Positions 1 to 8,620 of a stretch of 64,000 bases of DNA are shown piece after piece. The position numbers and the translations under genes are program-made. The stretch's first letter is position 1. Each line of letters starts with the position of its first letter. The notes below the pieces were generated by a model that was given only the letters and a program-made list of their open reading frames with translations, did no database searches and was not told the DNA's origin. Source of the DNA: Caulobacter sp048541825 (GTDB lineage: Bacteria; Pseudomonadota; Alphaproteobacteria; Caulobacterales; Caulobacteraceae); NCBI RefSeq assembly GCF_048541825.1, contig NZ_CP183332.1, forward strand, positions 3,162,001-3,226,000. The letters run 5' to 3'.

Positions 1-671
1 ACGTCCTGCGCCGGCGCACCAAGACGGTGGATCAGGCTCACCGCCTGGCCGAACTGCTGAAGATGAAGTTCCACTTCCATCCGGCCATGGCCGTGGAGGA
101 GGAACTGTATGGCGACGCCATCCTGACCGCCCTGCCCGAGCGCCGGATCAAGGCGCAGGGCCTGCCGCTCTACCGGCGGGTGCCGGGGCTGGAGCCGCGC
201 GGGGCCCTGTGGGTCGAGGTCATGGTCGGCGACACGCCTGTCCAGATCATCAACACCCATCTGGGCCTGATCCCGCAGGAACAGAAGCGTCAGGCCGCCG
301 CCCTGCTGGGCGAAGCCTGGATGATGTCTGACGCCTGGACCGCGCCGGGCGTGCTGCTGGGCGACTTCAACGCCTCGCCCTACTCGGCCACCTACCGCCT
401 GCTGCGCGCCGCCCTGCGCGACGCCCAAACGCCCAGCGGGACGTGGCTGCGGCCCGCCACGGCGACCTTCCCCTCCAGCTTCCCGTTCATGCGCATCGAC
501 CACGTCTTCCTGACCAAGGGCCTGGAAACCCTCGCGGTGAGGTCGCCCTACGACGCCCGGGCCCGAGTGGCCTCCGACCACCTGCCGCTGGTGGTCGATC
601 TGGAGGTTACGGCAGCAGGTGCGCCGGGGGTTCCGGTGGCGGTTCCGTCAGGCGAACCAGATCCTGCTTGA
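1..671 (+). CDS. Endonuclease/exonuclease/phosphatase (EEP) family protein, 5' truncated
   Basis: Only the C-terminal part is in the window. The frame is open from base 3 to the stop at 671, so the GTG at 27 is unlikely to be the true start. The metal-dependent EEP fold is recognised by LLGDFNASPYSATYR (the GDFN catalytic element), RIDHVF near the C-terminus and the final SDHLPLVV motif with the catalytic Asp-His pair. Family members hydrolyse phosphodiesters in nucleic acids or phospholipids; this subtype is not resolved. The 3' end overlaps the convergent phospholipase D-like gene by 65 bp. A pairing of EEP and PLD proteins suggests phospholipid or envelope metabolism, but that is inference only. 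Confidence 0.85.
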   Translation, partial: VLRRRTKTVDQAHRLAELLKMKFHFHPAMAVEEELYGDAILTALPERRIKAQGLPLYRRVPGLEPRGALWVEVMVGDTPVQIINTHLGLIPQEQKRQAAALLGEAWMMSDAWTAPGVLLGDFNASPYSATYRLLRAALRDAQTPSGTWLRPATATFPSSFPFMRIDHVFLTKGLETLAVRSPYDARARVASDHLPLVVDLEVTAAGAPGVPVAVPSGEPDPA

Positions 672-2118
672 GACGCTCGCGGCGGCCCCAGGGTCGCCAA
701 GCGTCGTCGGGTGAAATGGCGTCGCCAAGGCTCCAGTCAGCGATGAACTGCTGGACGCCGGTCAGATGCCGCGCGGGCACCGGCTGCAGCCGGCGCGGCG
801 GACCGCCCTTGACGTCCAGGGCGTTGATCGCCGCCGCCAGGCCGCCCTCGCGCTGCAGGGCTTCGACCACATCGATGGCCGGACGCGCCAGGAAGTGACC
901 GATCAGCCGGGCCAGGAAGGCGGTGATGACCTCCCGCCCCTGCTCGTCTCGCCCCTCGAAGGCCAAGTCGCACTCGGTGTCGAGACCGATCGAGCGGTTA
1001 TTGAGATTGGCCGAGCCGACCCGCAGCATCCCGTCGTCGATGATCGCCACCTTGGAATGGACGATGATCGGGTCGCCCTTGGGCGTATGGGCGCTGAACG
1101 CCGAGAAGCGGTTGTGAACATCGACCGACCGCAGTCGGTTGATCGCCGAGGTGCGAGCGCTGTCCATGGTGATCTGGTCGAAATAGCTGGGACTGCGGGC
1201 GGGCCCGACCGTCACCACCTCGGGGCCGTCGGGCTCGATCAGGCGCTCGGCCAGGGCTTCGACGATGATCGGCGAGGTCAGATACTGGTTTTCCAGATAG
1301 ATCAGCCGCTTGGCCGCCCGGATGCTGGAGAGGTGCAGCAGCAGGCTTTCGGTGACCTCCGGCCGGTCCTTCCAGGCGGCCTCGGTCCGGCTGATCGCCA
1401 CCTGTGCGCGGCGCAGGTCGGGTAGAAGCCCCGGCGGCCAGGGCGCCTCGTCGGGCCTTTCCGGGGGGCTCAGGCTCTCGCCAGTGGCGTTACGCCAACG
1501 GGCGATGAACAGGTCGCCCAGGGCCTCAGCTGCGCGGCCATCGACCAGCATCGCCACCTCGTGCCGGGCCGGATAGTGGCGTCTGGTCGGCAGGCGGCGA
1601 CGGGGATCATTGTCGAGATGCTCGCAGGTGTCCCAGCGATCGACGCCGATGTCGCCGCCGCTCAGCAAGGCCGTCGCCCCGTCGATGAGCACCACCTTCT
1701 GATGATGGCAGGCCGAGGCCGGCAGGGTGGCGTCGAGCTGATACTTGACCCGGGAGCCTGCGAAGAACGCCGCGCCGCGCTGGGGCCCGAACAGCTGAGC
1801 GGCAGCGATCGGGAACGGCATGTCCCAGGTCAGGATGCGAACGTCCAGCGCCGGGTTCAGGGCCGCCTGCCGGCGCAGGATCAGCCCGATGCGGTCAGCC
1901 TGCTCGGGATCGCGGCTCTTGCGAACCCGGTCCGGATCCAGCCGCGTCAGAGGGTCGAACACCCAGGCCAGAATCCAGATCGAGCGCTTGGCGGCCAGCA
2001 GCAGCGGCTTGAGCGCGTCGAAGGTCTCGTCGTTGTCGATGAACAGGGCCAGCCGGTCGGCGGGCTCGACGAGCCAGCAGTTGTAGCCTTGCCGAAAAAT
2101 AGAAGACCGCTCGCCCAT
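607..2118 (-). CDS. Phospholipase D-like / cardiolipin synthase-like protein
   Basis: About 503 residues from ATG 2118, chosen because GGAG lies 5 nt upstream; a TTG at 2178 in the same frame has no comparable ribosome binding site. Two HxKx4D motifs define the PLD superfamily: HQKVVLID around residues 139-146 and HSKVAIID around 354-361, the second followed by GSANLNNRS. Each HKD motif supplies half of the active site for phosphatidyl transfer or hydrolysis. No transmembrane helices are evident, which is unlike classical bacterial cardiolipin synthases and more like soluble PLDs. The 3' end overlaps the convergent EEP gene. Confidence 0.88.
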   Translation of the reverse strand: MGERSSIFRQGYNCWLVEPADRLALFIDNDETFDALKPLLLAAKRSIWILAWVFDPLTRLDPDRVRKSRDPEQADRIGLILRRQAALNPALDVRILTWDMPFPIAAAQLFGPQRGAAFFAGSRVKYQLDATLPASACHHQKVVLIDGATALLSGGDIGVDRWDTCEHLDNDPRRRLPTRRHYPARHEVAMLVDGRAAEALGDLFIARWRNATGESLSPPERPDEAPWPPGLLPDLRRAQVAISRTEAAWKDRPEVTESLLLHLSSIRAAKRLIYLENQYLTSPIIVEALAERLIEPDGPEVVTVGPARSPSYFDQITMDSARTSAINRLRSVDVHNRFSAFSAHTPKGDPIIVHSKVAIIDDGMLRVGSANLNNRSIGLDTECDLAFEGRDEQGREVITAFLARLIGHFLARPAIDVVEALQREGGLAAAINALDVKGGPPRRLQPVPARHLTGVQQFIADWSLGDAISPDDAWRPWGRRERLKQDLVRLTEPPPEPPAHLLP

Positions 2119-2288
2119 GTCGCTCCAATCGCGGTGAGATTCGACAACGCGCAGACCCGGCCTATGGCTCCGCTTCAAATCAGGCTCGCGAAGTCTTCGA
2201 GCGATATGGGAAACTGGCGTGCGACCGCCAGGGGGGTCCGGACCTTCATCGGCCTCGAACCGCGGAAGGCGTTGAGCGCGGGGAAGGC

Positions 2289-2633
2289 CTAGCCCGCGAT
2301 CGCCGCCGCGTCGCGCTCGCCGGTGCGGATGCGCAGGGCCTGTTCAAGGTCCATGACGAACACCTTGCCGTCGCCGATCTTGCCGGTGTTGGCGGTGCGC
2401 TGCAGGGCCTCGACCACAGGCTCCACGACATCGGTGGGCACGGCGATCTCGAGCTTGACCTTCGGCAGCAGCTTCACCTCGTACTCGGCGCCGCGATAGA
2501 CCTCGGTCTTGCCCTTCTGCCGGCCATAGCCGCGCACCTCGGTCACCGTCAGCCCGGACGCGCCAGCCTCGGTGACCGCTTCGAGAACGGCGTCGAGGCG
2601 GCTGGGCTTGATGATGGCGACGATCATTTTCAT
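2289..2633 (-). CDS. PII nitrogen regulatory protein (GlnB/GlnK family)
   Basis: A full-length PII signalling protein of 114 residues. It begins MKMIVAIIKPSRLD, has a T-loop with RGAEY ending at Tyr51 (the usual uridylylation site), and a C-terminal TGKIGDGKVFV motif that binds ATP/ADP. PII trimers sense ATP/ADP and 2-oxoglutarate and control glutamine synthetase, NtrB or AmtB. Neither glnA nor amtB is adjacent; the upstream gene on the same strand is a methyltransferase 26 bp away. This looks like an extra paralogue outside the normal glnBA and glnK-amtB settings, so the partner cannot be named from context. Confidence 0.93.
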   Translation of the reverse strand: MKMIVAIIKPSRLDAVLEAVTEAGASGLTVTEVRGYGRQKGKTEVYRGAEYEVKLLPKVKLEIAVPTDVVEPVVEALQRTANTGKIGDGKVFVMDLEQALRIRTGERDAAAIAG

Positions 2634-2659
2634 GGCGCGGCTCCCGCAGCGAACAGTGA

Positions 2660-3481
2660 TTACGAACCTAAGCTAGGCTTCGAACGCGGCGCGTCCAAGT
2701 GCGATCCGTCCGCAATGCGCGCCGGCGCCTTCCGAACAGGCGCCTTGCGCGCTGTCGCCGGACCGGCGGGGCTGGGCGAGAGGACGCCTGGTGTGAAAAC
2801 GCGGACGCGCGCGCGGTGGCCGCGCGGCTTTACGGCGAAGGTCTGCTTGACCGCTTCCATCAGAATCAATCCGGCGAAACGCGGCCACAGGCGGGCCCCG
2901 ACCTGCTCGAAGCCCTCGGCCCAGCCGGCGGTCATGGCGATGGGCGGCGCATACAGCGCCCGGGTCCAGCCGGCGGGCTCAAGATCGGCGTCGCGGATCA
3001 GCCGCTCCAGCTGGCTGCGACTGAAGGGCCGGCCATGGCCGAAAGGCGTGCTCTCGGCGCCGGCCCAGAGGCCGTCGCGCGACGCAACCGCCACGATCAG
3101 CCGGCCGGTGGGGGCCAGAACCCGGCCGATCTCGGCCAGGACGGCGGCCGGATCATCGGCCTCTTCCAGGGCATGGACGGCCAGGACCCGGTCAAACATG
3201 GCGTTGGGCAGCGGCAGCGCCGTTTCCTCGACCAGGCAGGCCTGGTTGCGACCGCCGTGCGGCCAGACCTCGACGCCCTGGGTGGCGGGCATGGCGGCCA
3301 CCACGCGCCGGGCGTTCTGGCGGGCCGCATCCAGAAAGGGGGTCGCGTAGCCCAGGCCCAGCACATCGAGGCCGCGCGTGCTGCCCCACGCCTCCTCGAC
3401 CTTGCGCGCCAGCATCAGCCGCGCTGCACGGCCAAGCGGGGTAGCGTAGAAGGCTCTGAGATCGAGCACGTCGCGACGCAT
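2660..3481 (-). CDS. Class I SAM-dependent methyltransferase (methyltransferase type 11-like)
   Basis: 273 residues, ATG with GGAG 5 nt upstream. The Rossmann methyltransferase core shows LDVLGLGYATPFLDAA (motif I, SAM-binding glycine region, somewhat divergent), FDRVLAVHALEEADDP (motif IV region) and LAPTGRLIVAVASRDGLW (motif V). The C-terminal 50 residues are Pro/Ala/Lys-rich and probably disordered. It is divergent from gloB with an 80 bp gap and is followed by the PII gene on the same strand. The substrate cannot be determined. Confidence 0.8.
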   Translation of the reverse strand: MRRDVLDLRAFYATPLGRAARLMLARKVEEAWGSTRGLDVLGLGYATPFLDAARQNARRVVAAMPATQGVEVWPHGGRNQACLVEETALPLPNAMFDRVLAVHALEEADDPAAVLAEIGRVLAPTGRLIVAVASRDGLWAGAESTPFGHGRPFSRSQLERLIRDADLEPAGWTRALYAPPIAMTAGWAEGFEQVGARLWPRFAGLILMEAVKQTFAVKPRGHRARVRVFTPGVLSPSPAGPATARKAPVRKAPARIADGSHLDAPRSKPSLGS

Positions 3482-3561
3482 TGAGTCTCCGGGGCGGCCA
3501 GTTCATCTATGTAGGCGGTGGCGGGCCTCGCGTCACCGCCTGACACAGAACAAGGCTTTCC

Positions 3562-4308
3562 ATGTCGCTGACCGTTCACCAGTTCGCCTGCCTGTCCGAC
3601 AACTATGGCTTTCTCGTGCGCGACGACGCCACCGGGATGACCGCGACCATCGATACGCCCGACGCCGACGCGATCCTGGCCGAGCTGAAGACCCTGGGCT
3701 GGGGGCTGGACCTGATCCTCAACACCCACTGGCATCCCGACCACGCCGGCGGCAACGCCGCGATCAAGGCCGCGACCGGCGCCATGATCGTCGGCCCGGC
3801 CGAGGTGACCCGCATCGCGCCGCTGGATCGCGAGGTGGTCGACGGCGATGTGGTGGACCTGGGTCAGACCCGCCTCACGGTCATCGACACGGGCGGCCAT
3901 ACCCTGGGCCATATCGCCTATCATGACGCCGCAGACGCGATCGCCTTCGTGGGCGACACCCTGTTCGCCCTGGGTTGCGGGCGGCTGTTCGAGGGCACGG
4001 CCGAACAGATGTGGGGCTCGCTGTCAAAGCTGACCGCCCTGCCGGACGCCACAACCGTTTACTGCGCCCATGAATACACGGCCTCGAACGCCCGCTTTGC
4101 CCTGTCGGTCGATAATGATCCCGTCCTGAAGGCGCGCACCGAGCAGATCTTCGCCGCCCGCGAACGGGGCGAGCCTACCGTCCCGACCTCGATCGGCGTC
4201 GAAAAGGCGACCAACCCGTTCCTCCGCGCGCCCCTGCTGCGTCCGAACCTGGACCCTGCCCAGGCCTTCGCCGAGATCCGCGCCGCCAAGGACGGCTTCA
4301 AGGGATGA
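3562..4308 (+). CDS. gloB: Hydroxyacylglutathione hydrolase (glyoxalase II)
   Basis: 248 residues, the normal glyoxalase II length. It hydrolyses S-D-lactoylglutathione to D-lactate and glutathione, the second step of methylglyoxal detoxification. The metallo-beta-lactamase motif THWHPDH (His56, His58, Asp60, His61) binds the binuclear metal centre; later ligands are seen in GGHTLGH, FVGDTLFALGCGRLFEGT and CAHEYT. The C-terminal HAGH domain carries the expected NPFLRA segment. The stop overlaps the start of the cupin gene (ATGA), so the two are probably translationally coupled. Confidence 0.95.
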   Translation: MSLTVHQFACLSDNYGFLVRDDATGMTATIDTPDADAILAELKTLGWGLDLILNTHWHPDHAGGNAAIKAATGAMIVGPAEVTRIAPLDREVVDGDVVDLGQTRLTVIDTGGHTLGHIAYHDAADAIAFVGDTLFALGCGRLFEGTAEQMWGSLSKLTALPDATTVYCAHEYTASNARFALSVDNDPVLKARTEQIFAARERGEPTVPTSIGVEKATNPFLRAPLLRPNLDPAQAFAEIRAAKDGFKG

Positions 4309-4778
4309 GCCCCGAAACCAGGCCCTTGGGCATCTCCGGCGATCTGGGCGCTCGGGAAATCATTCGACTGCTGGACCTTCAGCCGCATCCGGAAGGTGGC
4401 TGGTATCGCCGGACGTTTGAGGACGTGTCGGTCGACGGCGCCCGGCCGGCCTCGACGGCGATCTACTACCTGCTGGAGGCGCAGCAGATGTCGGCCTGGC
4501 ACCGGGTCGATGCAGTCGAGGTCTGGCACTATCACGCCGGCGCGCCGCTCTCGCTGACCCTGTCGCCGCCTGACGGTGACGGCGCGACGGCGCATGTGCT
4601 GGGTCCTGACCTGCGCGCAGGCTGCCGTCCCCAGATGGTCGTTCCCACGCTGTGGTGGCAGACCGCCGTAAGCCTCGGCGCCTGGACCCTGGTCAGTTGC
4701 ACGGTCGCCCCGGGCTTCCGATTCGAAGGCTTCGAGATGGCGCCGCCGGACTGGCGTCCAAAAATCCGGCCAGACTAG
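4305..4778 (+). CDS. Cupin domain protein, DUF985 family
   Basis: 157 residues. The sequence starts with a REIIRLLDLQPHPEGGWYRRTF element followed by STAIYYLL, WHRVDAVEVWHYHAG and PTLWWQTA, the typical conserved blocks of DUF985 small cupins, which form a single beta-barrel. The biochemical role of the family is not established. It overlaps gloB by four bases and is therefore very likely in the same operon. Two palindromic sites begin just after its stop codon and belong to the next gene. Confidence 0.88.
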   Translation: MSPETRPLGISGDLGAREIIRLLDLQPHPEGGWYRRTFEDVSVDGARPASTAIYYLLEAQQMSAWHRVDAVEVWHYHAGAPLSLTLSPPDGDGATAHVLGPDLRAGCRPQMVVPTLWWQTAVSLGAWTLVSCTVAPGFRFEGFEMAPPDWRPKIRPD

Positions 4779-4784
4779 CCCCTC

Positions 4785-4795
4785 CCCAATTTGGG
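4785..4795. promoter_or_regulatory. Palindrome CCCAA-T-TTGGG, candidate operator (site 1)
   Basis: An 11-base interrupted palindrome seven bases after the cupin gene stop. The same CCCAA-N-TTGGG core recurs 98 bp downstream at 4883-4893. The pair flanks the only space in which a promoter for the following HTH gene could lie. No binding has been shown; the inference is autoregulation by the HTH protein. Confidence 0.45.
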
Positions 4796-4880
4796 TCTGT
4801 TTTGAGGGGGCGAGACAGTATGCCGCACCCCCTGCGCCAACCTTTTCGCCCCGAGAGAACCCGGTTCGCTGTAACAGGGT

Positions 4881-4895
4881 TCCCCAAATTGGGGA
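4881..4895. promoter_or_regulatory. Palindrome TCCCCAAATTGGGGA, candidate operator (site 2)
   Basis: A perfect 15-base palindrome with a central A, ending 11 bases before the ATG of the HTH gene, so it overlaps the ribosome binding region. It contains the same CCCAA-N-TTGGG core as site 1. The position would allow repression of transcription or translation of the downstream regulator. Confidence 0.5.
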
Positions 4896-4906
4896 GTGGC
4901 GAGACG

Positions 4907-5347
4907 ATGTCGGACGAGTACCATGACGCGCGCGCGGCGGTGCGCTGCGCCACGGATTACATTTTACGCTGGGTTGAAATCGCCAACGAGGCCCATGGCG
5001 TCGATATCGTCTATTCGCTCGTCTACACGACCCTCTGGGCGGGCAACGTCTCGCATTTGCGGGGCAAGGTGTATGCCGAGATCGACGACATTCCGCCCGA
5101 TGAAGAGCGCCGCCCGATCACCATCCGCCAGGTCGCCGACTCCCTGGGCCTGCCCTACGAAACCGTCCGTCGCCGCGTGGTCGAAATGCTGAAGCGCGGC
5201 GTCGCCAAAAAGGTTGGACGCGAAGGCTTCATCGTGCCCGGCGAAGCCCTGGCGCGGCCTGAAATGGTCGCCAGCCTGCGGCGCTCTCACGCCAGCCTGA
5301 CGCGGTTCCTCAAGGAACTGAAAACCCTCGGGGTGGAAGCCGCCTAA
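4907..5347 (+). CDS. Small helix-turn-helix protein, probable transcriptional regulator
   Basis: 146 residues from ATG 4907; the frame is open further upstream, but that part overlaps the cupin gene and has no family-like sequence. A winged-helix/HTH element is visible at about residues 64-92: ITIRQVADSLGLPYETVRRR followed by VVEMLKRGVAKKVGREGFIV, with the recognition helix at YETVRRRVVEML. The N-terminal half is aromatic and helical, possibly a dimerisation or ligand domain. The family is not recognised by name. The two flanking palindromes suggest that it controls its own expression. Confidence 0.75.
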   Translation: MSDEYHDARAAVRCATDYILRWVEIANEAHGVDIVYSLVYTTLWAGNVSHLRGKVYAEIDDIPPDEERRPITIRQVADSLGLPYETVRRRVVEMLKRGVAKKVGREGFIVPGEALARPEMVASLRRSHASLTRFLKELKTLGVEAA

Positions 5348-5446
5348 GTCCGTCCAGCCGGTAGGCGGCTTTAGCGCCCAGCAGGGTCCAGACGGGCGGG
5401 GTCCAGGCGGGCCGGCTCTGAAAAGCCCCTGCCGCTGACGTCCGCC

Positions 5447-6229
5447 CTACCGGTTGACCACCTTGACGATCCGCTTCGATGACGGGCGCCCGGCCATGCC
5501 CTGGCCGGGGGCATAGGTCACGATCAGGGCCCCGTTCCTAAGGGTGGCGCCGGGCTTGTCGCCCTCGGCCAGCACAACCCGCGTAATCCCGGCCAGGATT
5601 GAACGGTCACCCTTGCGGGCGATTCGCTCGAACGCCTCGGCGGTGATGATCGCGGACTCGGCGATCAGCACGGAGGTCTCCGGCCGCGCATCCTGCAGCG
5701 TTTCGAACGGCATCTGCCGCTGGGCCGCGCGGCTGGCGCGGATGCTGGCCTGACCCATGCGCTGATAGAGGGCGATGGGGGAGATGGCGGCCGGCGGCTG
5801 GATCGACGGCGCCTTGCCGGTCAGGGCCGCGGCCGCACCGTTGGGACTCTCGTCGGTGAACAGGATCATGCCGCCGAGCTTGGTGGCCCGCAGCATCGGC
5901 TCGCCCATCTCGTTGTGATAGATGACGTCGCCGCGCGAGGCGGGCTGCGGTGACAGCACCCAGACCTCGGCGCTGTTCTCGAACTTCAGCAAGGGCAGTG
6001 GCGAGGCGCGGTCCAGCACGAAGGCGCTGCCGCTTTCCGAGACATAGCGAGCGACCGCGGGCGGCGCCGGACGGCGCGAAGTCGAGAAGCCGCGATGGCC
6101 CAGCAGGGCGTCCTTCAGGGACTGCGCGGCCTGTTGGGCGCTGGCGGGGGAACCGACCGCGAGGATGGCGACGATCGCGAGGACGATCTTCGCCCCCCAG
6201 CCGCTCTTCTCAACAATCGAACTCATCAT
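5447..6229 (-). CDS. Exported protein of unknown function (DUF4908-like)
   Basis: 260 residues with a clear signal peptide: a hydrophobic stretch KIVLAIVAILAVGSPASAQQ with probable cleavage after ASA. The mature part has no motif I can assign; it resembles proteins annotated as DUF4908 in Caulobacterales, but this is from memory and unverified. It contains an ISPIALYQRMGQASIRASRAAQ helix and a strand-rich C-terminus. It is expected in the periplasm or outer envelope. It stands alone, converging on the HTH gene and separated by 185 bp from phaB. Confidence 0.7.
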   Translation of the reverse strand: MMSSIVEKSGWGAKIVLAIVAILAVGSPASAQQAAQSLKDALLGHRGFSTSRRPAPPAVARYVSESGSAFVLDRASPLPLLKFENSAEVWVLSPQPASRGDVIYHNEMGEPMLRATKLGGMILFTDESPNGAAAALTGKAPSIQPPAAISPIALYQRMGQASIRASRAAQRQMPFETLQDARPETSVLIAESAIITAEAFERIARKGDRSILAGITRVVLAEGDKPGATLRNGALIVTYAPGQGMAGRPSSKRIVKVVNR

Positions 6230-6358
6230 TCAGCTGTCATGCCCGCCGACTAGGGCGAATCTTGGACGGAGGTCGCTGCCCCCACGCCCTGCGATCCGCC
6301 GTCGCCCCCTGGGTGAAGGTTTCACGACGAAACGCCCCGCATCGTCAACCGTCGTAAC

Positions 6359-6389
6359 AACGGCCCGGTCGCCTGCGCGCCGGGCCGTT
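6359..6389. terminator. Perfect hairpin downstream of phaB
   Basis: A 10-bp stem (AACGGCCCGG pairing with CCGGGCCGTT) with an 11-base loop, located 25 bases beyond the phaB stop. No strong U-tract follows on either strand, so termination is plausible but not certain. The rest of the 185-bp gap 6230-6414 holds nothing else I can identify. Confidence 0.5.
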
Positions 6390-6414
6390 GCAAACATGCC
6401 AGTACGGACAGCCT

Positions 6415-7140
6415 TTAGGCCGCCATGTACTGTCCGCCGTTCAGGGTCAGGGTGGCGCCGGTCACGAAGCCCGCCCGCTCGCCGGCCAGGAACGAGACCA
6501 TGTCGGCGATCTCCTCGCCCTTGCCCAGGCGACCCACCGGGATGCCGGCAATGATGCTGGCCAGCACGTTTTCCGGCACGGCGGCGACCATCTCGGTGTC
6601 GATGTAACCCGGGCAGATCACATTGACCGTGACGCCCTTCTTGGCGTTTTCGAGCGCCAGGGCCTTGGTGAAGCCGATCAGGCCCGCCTTGGCGGCCGAA
6701 TAGTTGGTCTGGCCCATCTGGCCCTTCTGGCCGTTGATCGAGCTGATGTTGATGATCCGGCCCCAGCTGCGCTCGCGCATGCCTTCGATGACCGGGCGGG
6801 TCATGTTGAAGGCGCTATCCATGTTGACGCGGATCACTTCGGACCACTGCTCGTAGGTCATCTTGTGCAGCATGCCGTCGCGGGTGATGCCGGCGTTGTT
6901 GATCAGCACGTCGATGGGACCAAGCTCGGCCTCGACCTTTTTCACCGCGGCGGCGCAGTCGTCGAACGAGCCGACATTGCCCTTGACCACCATCACGCCC
7001 AGGTCCTTGGCGCAGGCGGCGGCGGCTTCTTCGTTGCCGGAATAGCCGGCCGCGACCTTCATGCCGTCGGCCACCAGGCGCTCGCAGATCGCGCGACCGA
7101 TCCCTCGGGTGCCGCCGGTCACGAATGCAACTCTCGTCAT
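6415..7140 (-). CDS. phaB: Acetoacetyl-CoA reductase (NADPH), PHB synthesis
   Basis: 241 residues, short-chain dehydrogenase fold. The N-terminal TGGTRGIG cofactor motif, NNAGITRDGMLHKM, the catalytic Ser in INISSINGQKGQMGQ and YSAAKAG (Tyr-x3-Lys) are all present; the GQKGQMGQ and VCPGYIDTEMV segments are characteristic of PhaB. It reduces acetoacetyl-CoA to (R)-3-hydroxybutyryl-CoA for polyhydroxybutyrate synthesis. GGGAGA lies just upstream of the ATG. It lies 87 bp downstream of phaA on the same strand, so the two probably form an operon. Confidence 0.95.
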   Translation of the reverse strand: MTRVAFVTGGTRGIGRAICERLVADGMKVAAGYSGNEEAAAACAKDLGVMVVKGNVGSFDDCAAAVKKVEAELGPIDVLINNAGITRDGMLHKMTYEQWSEVIRVNMDSAFNMTRPVIEGMRERSWGRIINISSINGQKGQMGQTNYSAAKAGLIGFTKALALENAKKGVTVNVICPGYIDTEMVAAVPENVLASIIAGIPVGRLGKGEEIADMVSFLAGERAGFVTGATLTLNGGQYMAA

Positions 7141-7227
7141 GTGTCTCTCCCGAGTTTCTTTTTATGAGTGTCGACAATCAGCGGGCCGGGGCAAGGCCCC
7201 GGCGCACTGTCATCGAAATTTGTCTGT

Positions 7228-8403
7228 TCAGACCGCCTCGACGCACATGGCCACGCCCATGCCGCCGCCGATGCACAGCGTCGCCAGGCCCTTCTTGGCC
7301 CCCGAGCGCTTCATCTCGTGCAGCAGGGTGGTGAGGATGCGCGCGCCCGACGCGCCGATCGGGTGACCGATGGCGATGGCGCCGCCGTTGACATTGACCT
7401 TGGCGGTGTCGAGACCCAGCTCCTGCACCACGCACAGCGACTGGGCGGCGAAGGCTTCGTTGGACTCGACCAGGTCGAGGTCGGCGACGGTCCAGCCGGC
7501 CTTTTCCAGGGCCTTCTGGCTGGCCGGGATCGGACCGGTGCCCATGATCTCCGGATCGACGCCGGCATTGGCCCACGAGGCGATGCGGGCCAGCGGAGTC
7601 AGGCCGCGGGCCTTGGCTTCGTCAGCGCTCATCAGCACCAGGGCGGCGGCGCCGTCATTGAGGCCCGAGGCGTTGGCGGCGGTGACCGAGCCGTCCTTGG
7701 TGAAGGCCGGACGCAGGCCCGAGATGGCGTCGATCGTCACGCCGTGGCGGATGAACTCGTCCTTGTCGACGATGGTGTCGCCCTTGCGGCCCTTGATGGT
7801 GACCGGGACAATCTCGGCGTCAAAGCGGCCGGCCTTCTGGGCGGCCTCGGCCTTGTTCTGGCTGGCGACGGCGAAGGCGTCCTGGTCGCCGCGGGTGATC
7901 TGCCAGCGTGACGCGATGTTCTCGGCCGTCTGGCCCATGTGATAGCCGTGGAAGGCGTCCCACAGGCCGTCCTTGATCATGGTGTCGACGAACGACAGGT
8001 CGCCCATCTTCTGGCCATTGCGCAGATGCTGGGCGTGGGGCGCCTGGCTCATGCTTTCCTGGCCGCCGGCGACAACGATCCTGGCGTCGCCCGCTGCGAT
8101 CTGCTGGGCCGCCAGGGCCACGGCGCGCAGGCCCGAGCCGCACAGCTGGTTGAGGCTCCAGGCCGGGCTGCCCACCGGGATGCCGGCATTGATCGCGGCC
8201 TGACGGGCCGGACCCTGGCCGGCGCCGGCCTGCAGCACCTGGCCCAGGATGACTTCATCGACGTCGGCGGGCGAGATGCCGGCGCGCTCGATGGCGGCCT
8301 GGATGGCGATCTTGCCCAGTTCGGAGGCGGGCAGGCTGGACAGCGCCCCGTTGAAGGAACCGACCGGCGTGCGGGCGGCGGAAACGATGACGATGTCGCT
8401 CAT
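7228..8403 (-). CDS. phaA: Acetyl-CoA C-acetyltransferase (beta-ketothiolase)
   Basis: 391 residues from ATG 8403 (MSDIVIVSAARTPVG), the standard thiolase start; the longer frame has no support. The nucleophilic Cys is in NQLCGSGLRAV, the C-terminal catalytic His in GGAIAIGHPIGASGARIL and the second Cys in CIGGGMGVAM. The enzyme condenses two acetyl-CoA to acetoacetyl-CoA, the first step of PHB synthesis, and also works in beta-oxidation. It is divergent from phaR across a 217 bp region with a TGC/GCA-rich candidate PhaR site. Confidence 0.96.
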   Translation of the reverse strand: MSDIVIVSAARTPVGSFNGALSSLPASELGKIAIQAAIERAGISPADVDEVILGQVLQAGAGQGPARQAAINAGIPVGSPAWSLNQLCGSGLRAVALAAQQIAAGDARIVVAGGQESMSQAPHAQHLRNGQKMGDLSFVDTMIKDGLWDAFHGYHMGQTAENIASRWQITRGDQDAFAVASQNKAEAAQKAGRFDAEIVPVTIKGRKGDTIVDKDEFIRHGVTIDAISGLRPAFTKDGSVTAANASGLNDGAAALVLMSADEAKARGLTPLARIASWANAGVDPEIMGTGPIPASQKALEKAGWTVADLDLVESNEAFAAQSLCVVQELGLDTAKVNVNGGAIAIGHPIGASGARILTTLLHEMKRSGAKKGLATLCIGGGMGVAMCVEAV

Positions 8404-8460
8404 GGCGAAGCTCCCGTAACGATCTGACGTGACGCCCTCGCAGTTGCGGCGCCCGTGCTT

Positions 8461-8483
8461 TTGCAGTGCAGCAGCACAATGCA
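8461..8483. promoter_or_regulatory. TGC/GCA-rich element, candidate PhaR operator
   Basis: The stretch has closely spaced TGC and GCA words (TTGCAGTGCAGCAGCACAA followed by TGCA) in the phaA-phaR divergent region. PhaR repressors of Paracoccus and Rhodobacter are known to bind TGC-rich DNA near PHB genes. The position between phaA and phaR fits control of both, but no binding is shown. Confidence 0.4.
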
Positions 8484-8620
8484 TACCGAACCGCGTTCGT
8501 CACGGGCACTTTTTCACGGCTTGTTGCGCCTTCCAAGTGTTCTGGCCACTGGCGCCATGCGTTTGCATTGGCGATAGTGCGTTGCGAAAAGCGGGCGACA
8601 CCGCTCTCCCAGGGAACGAA

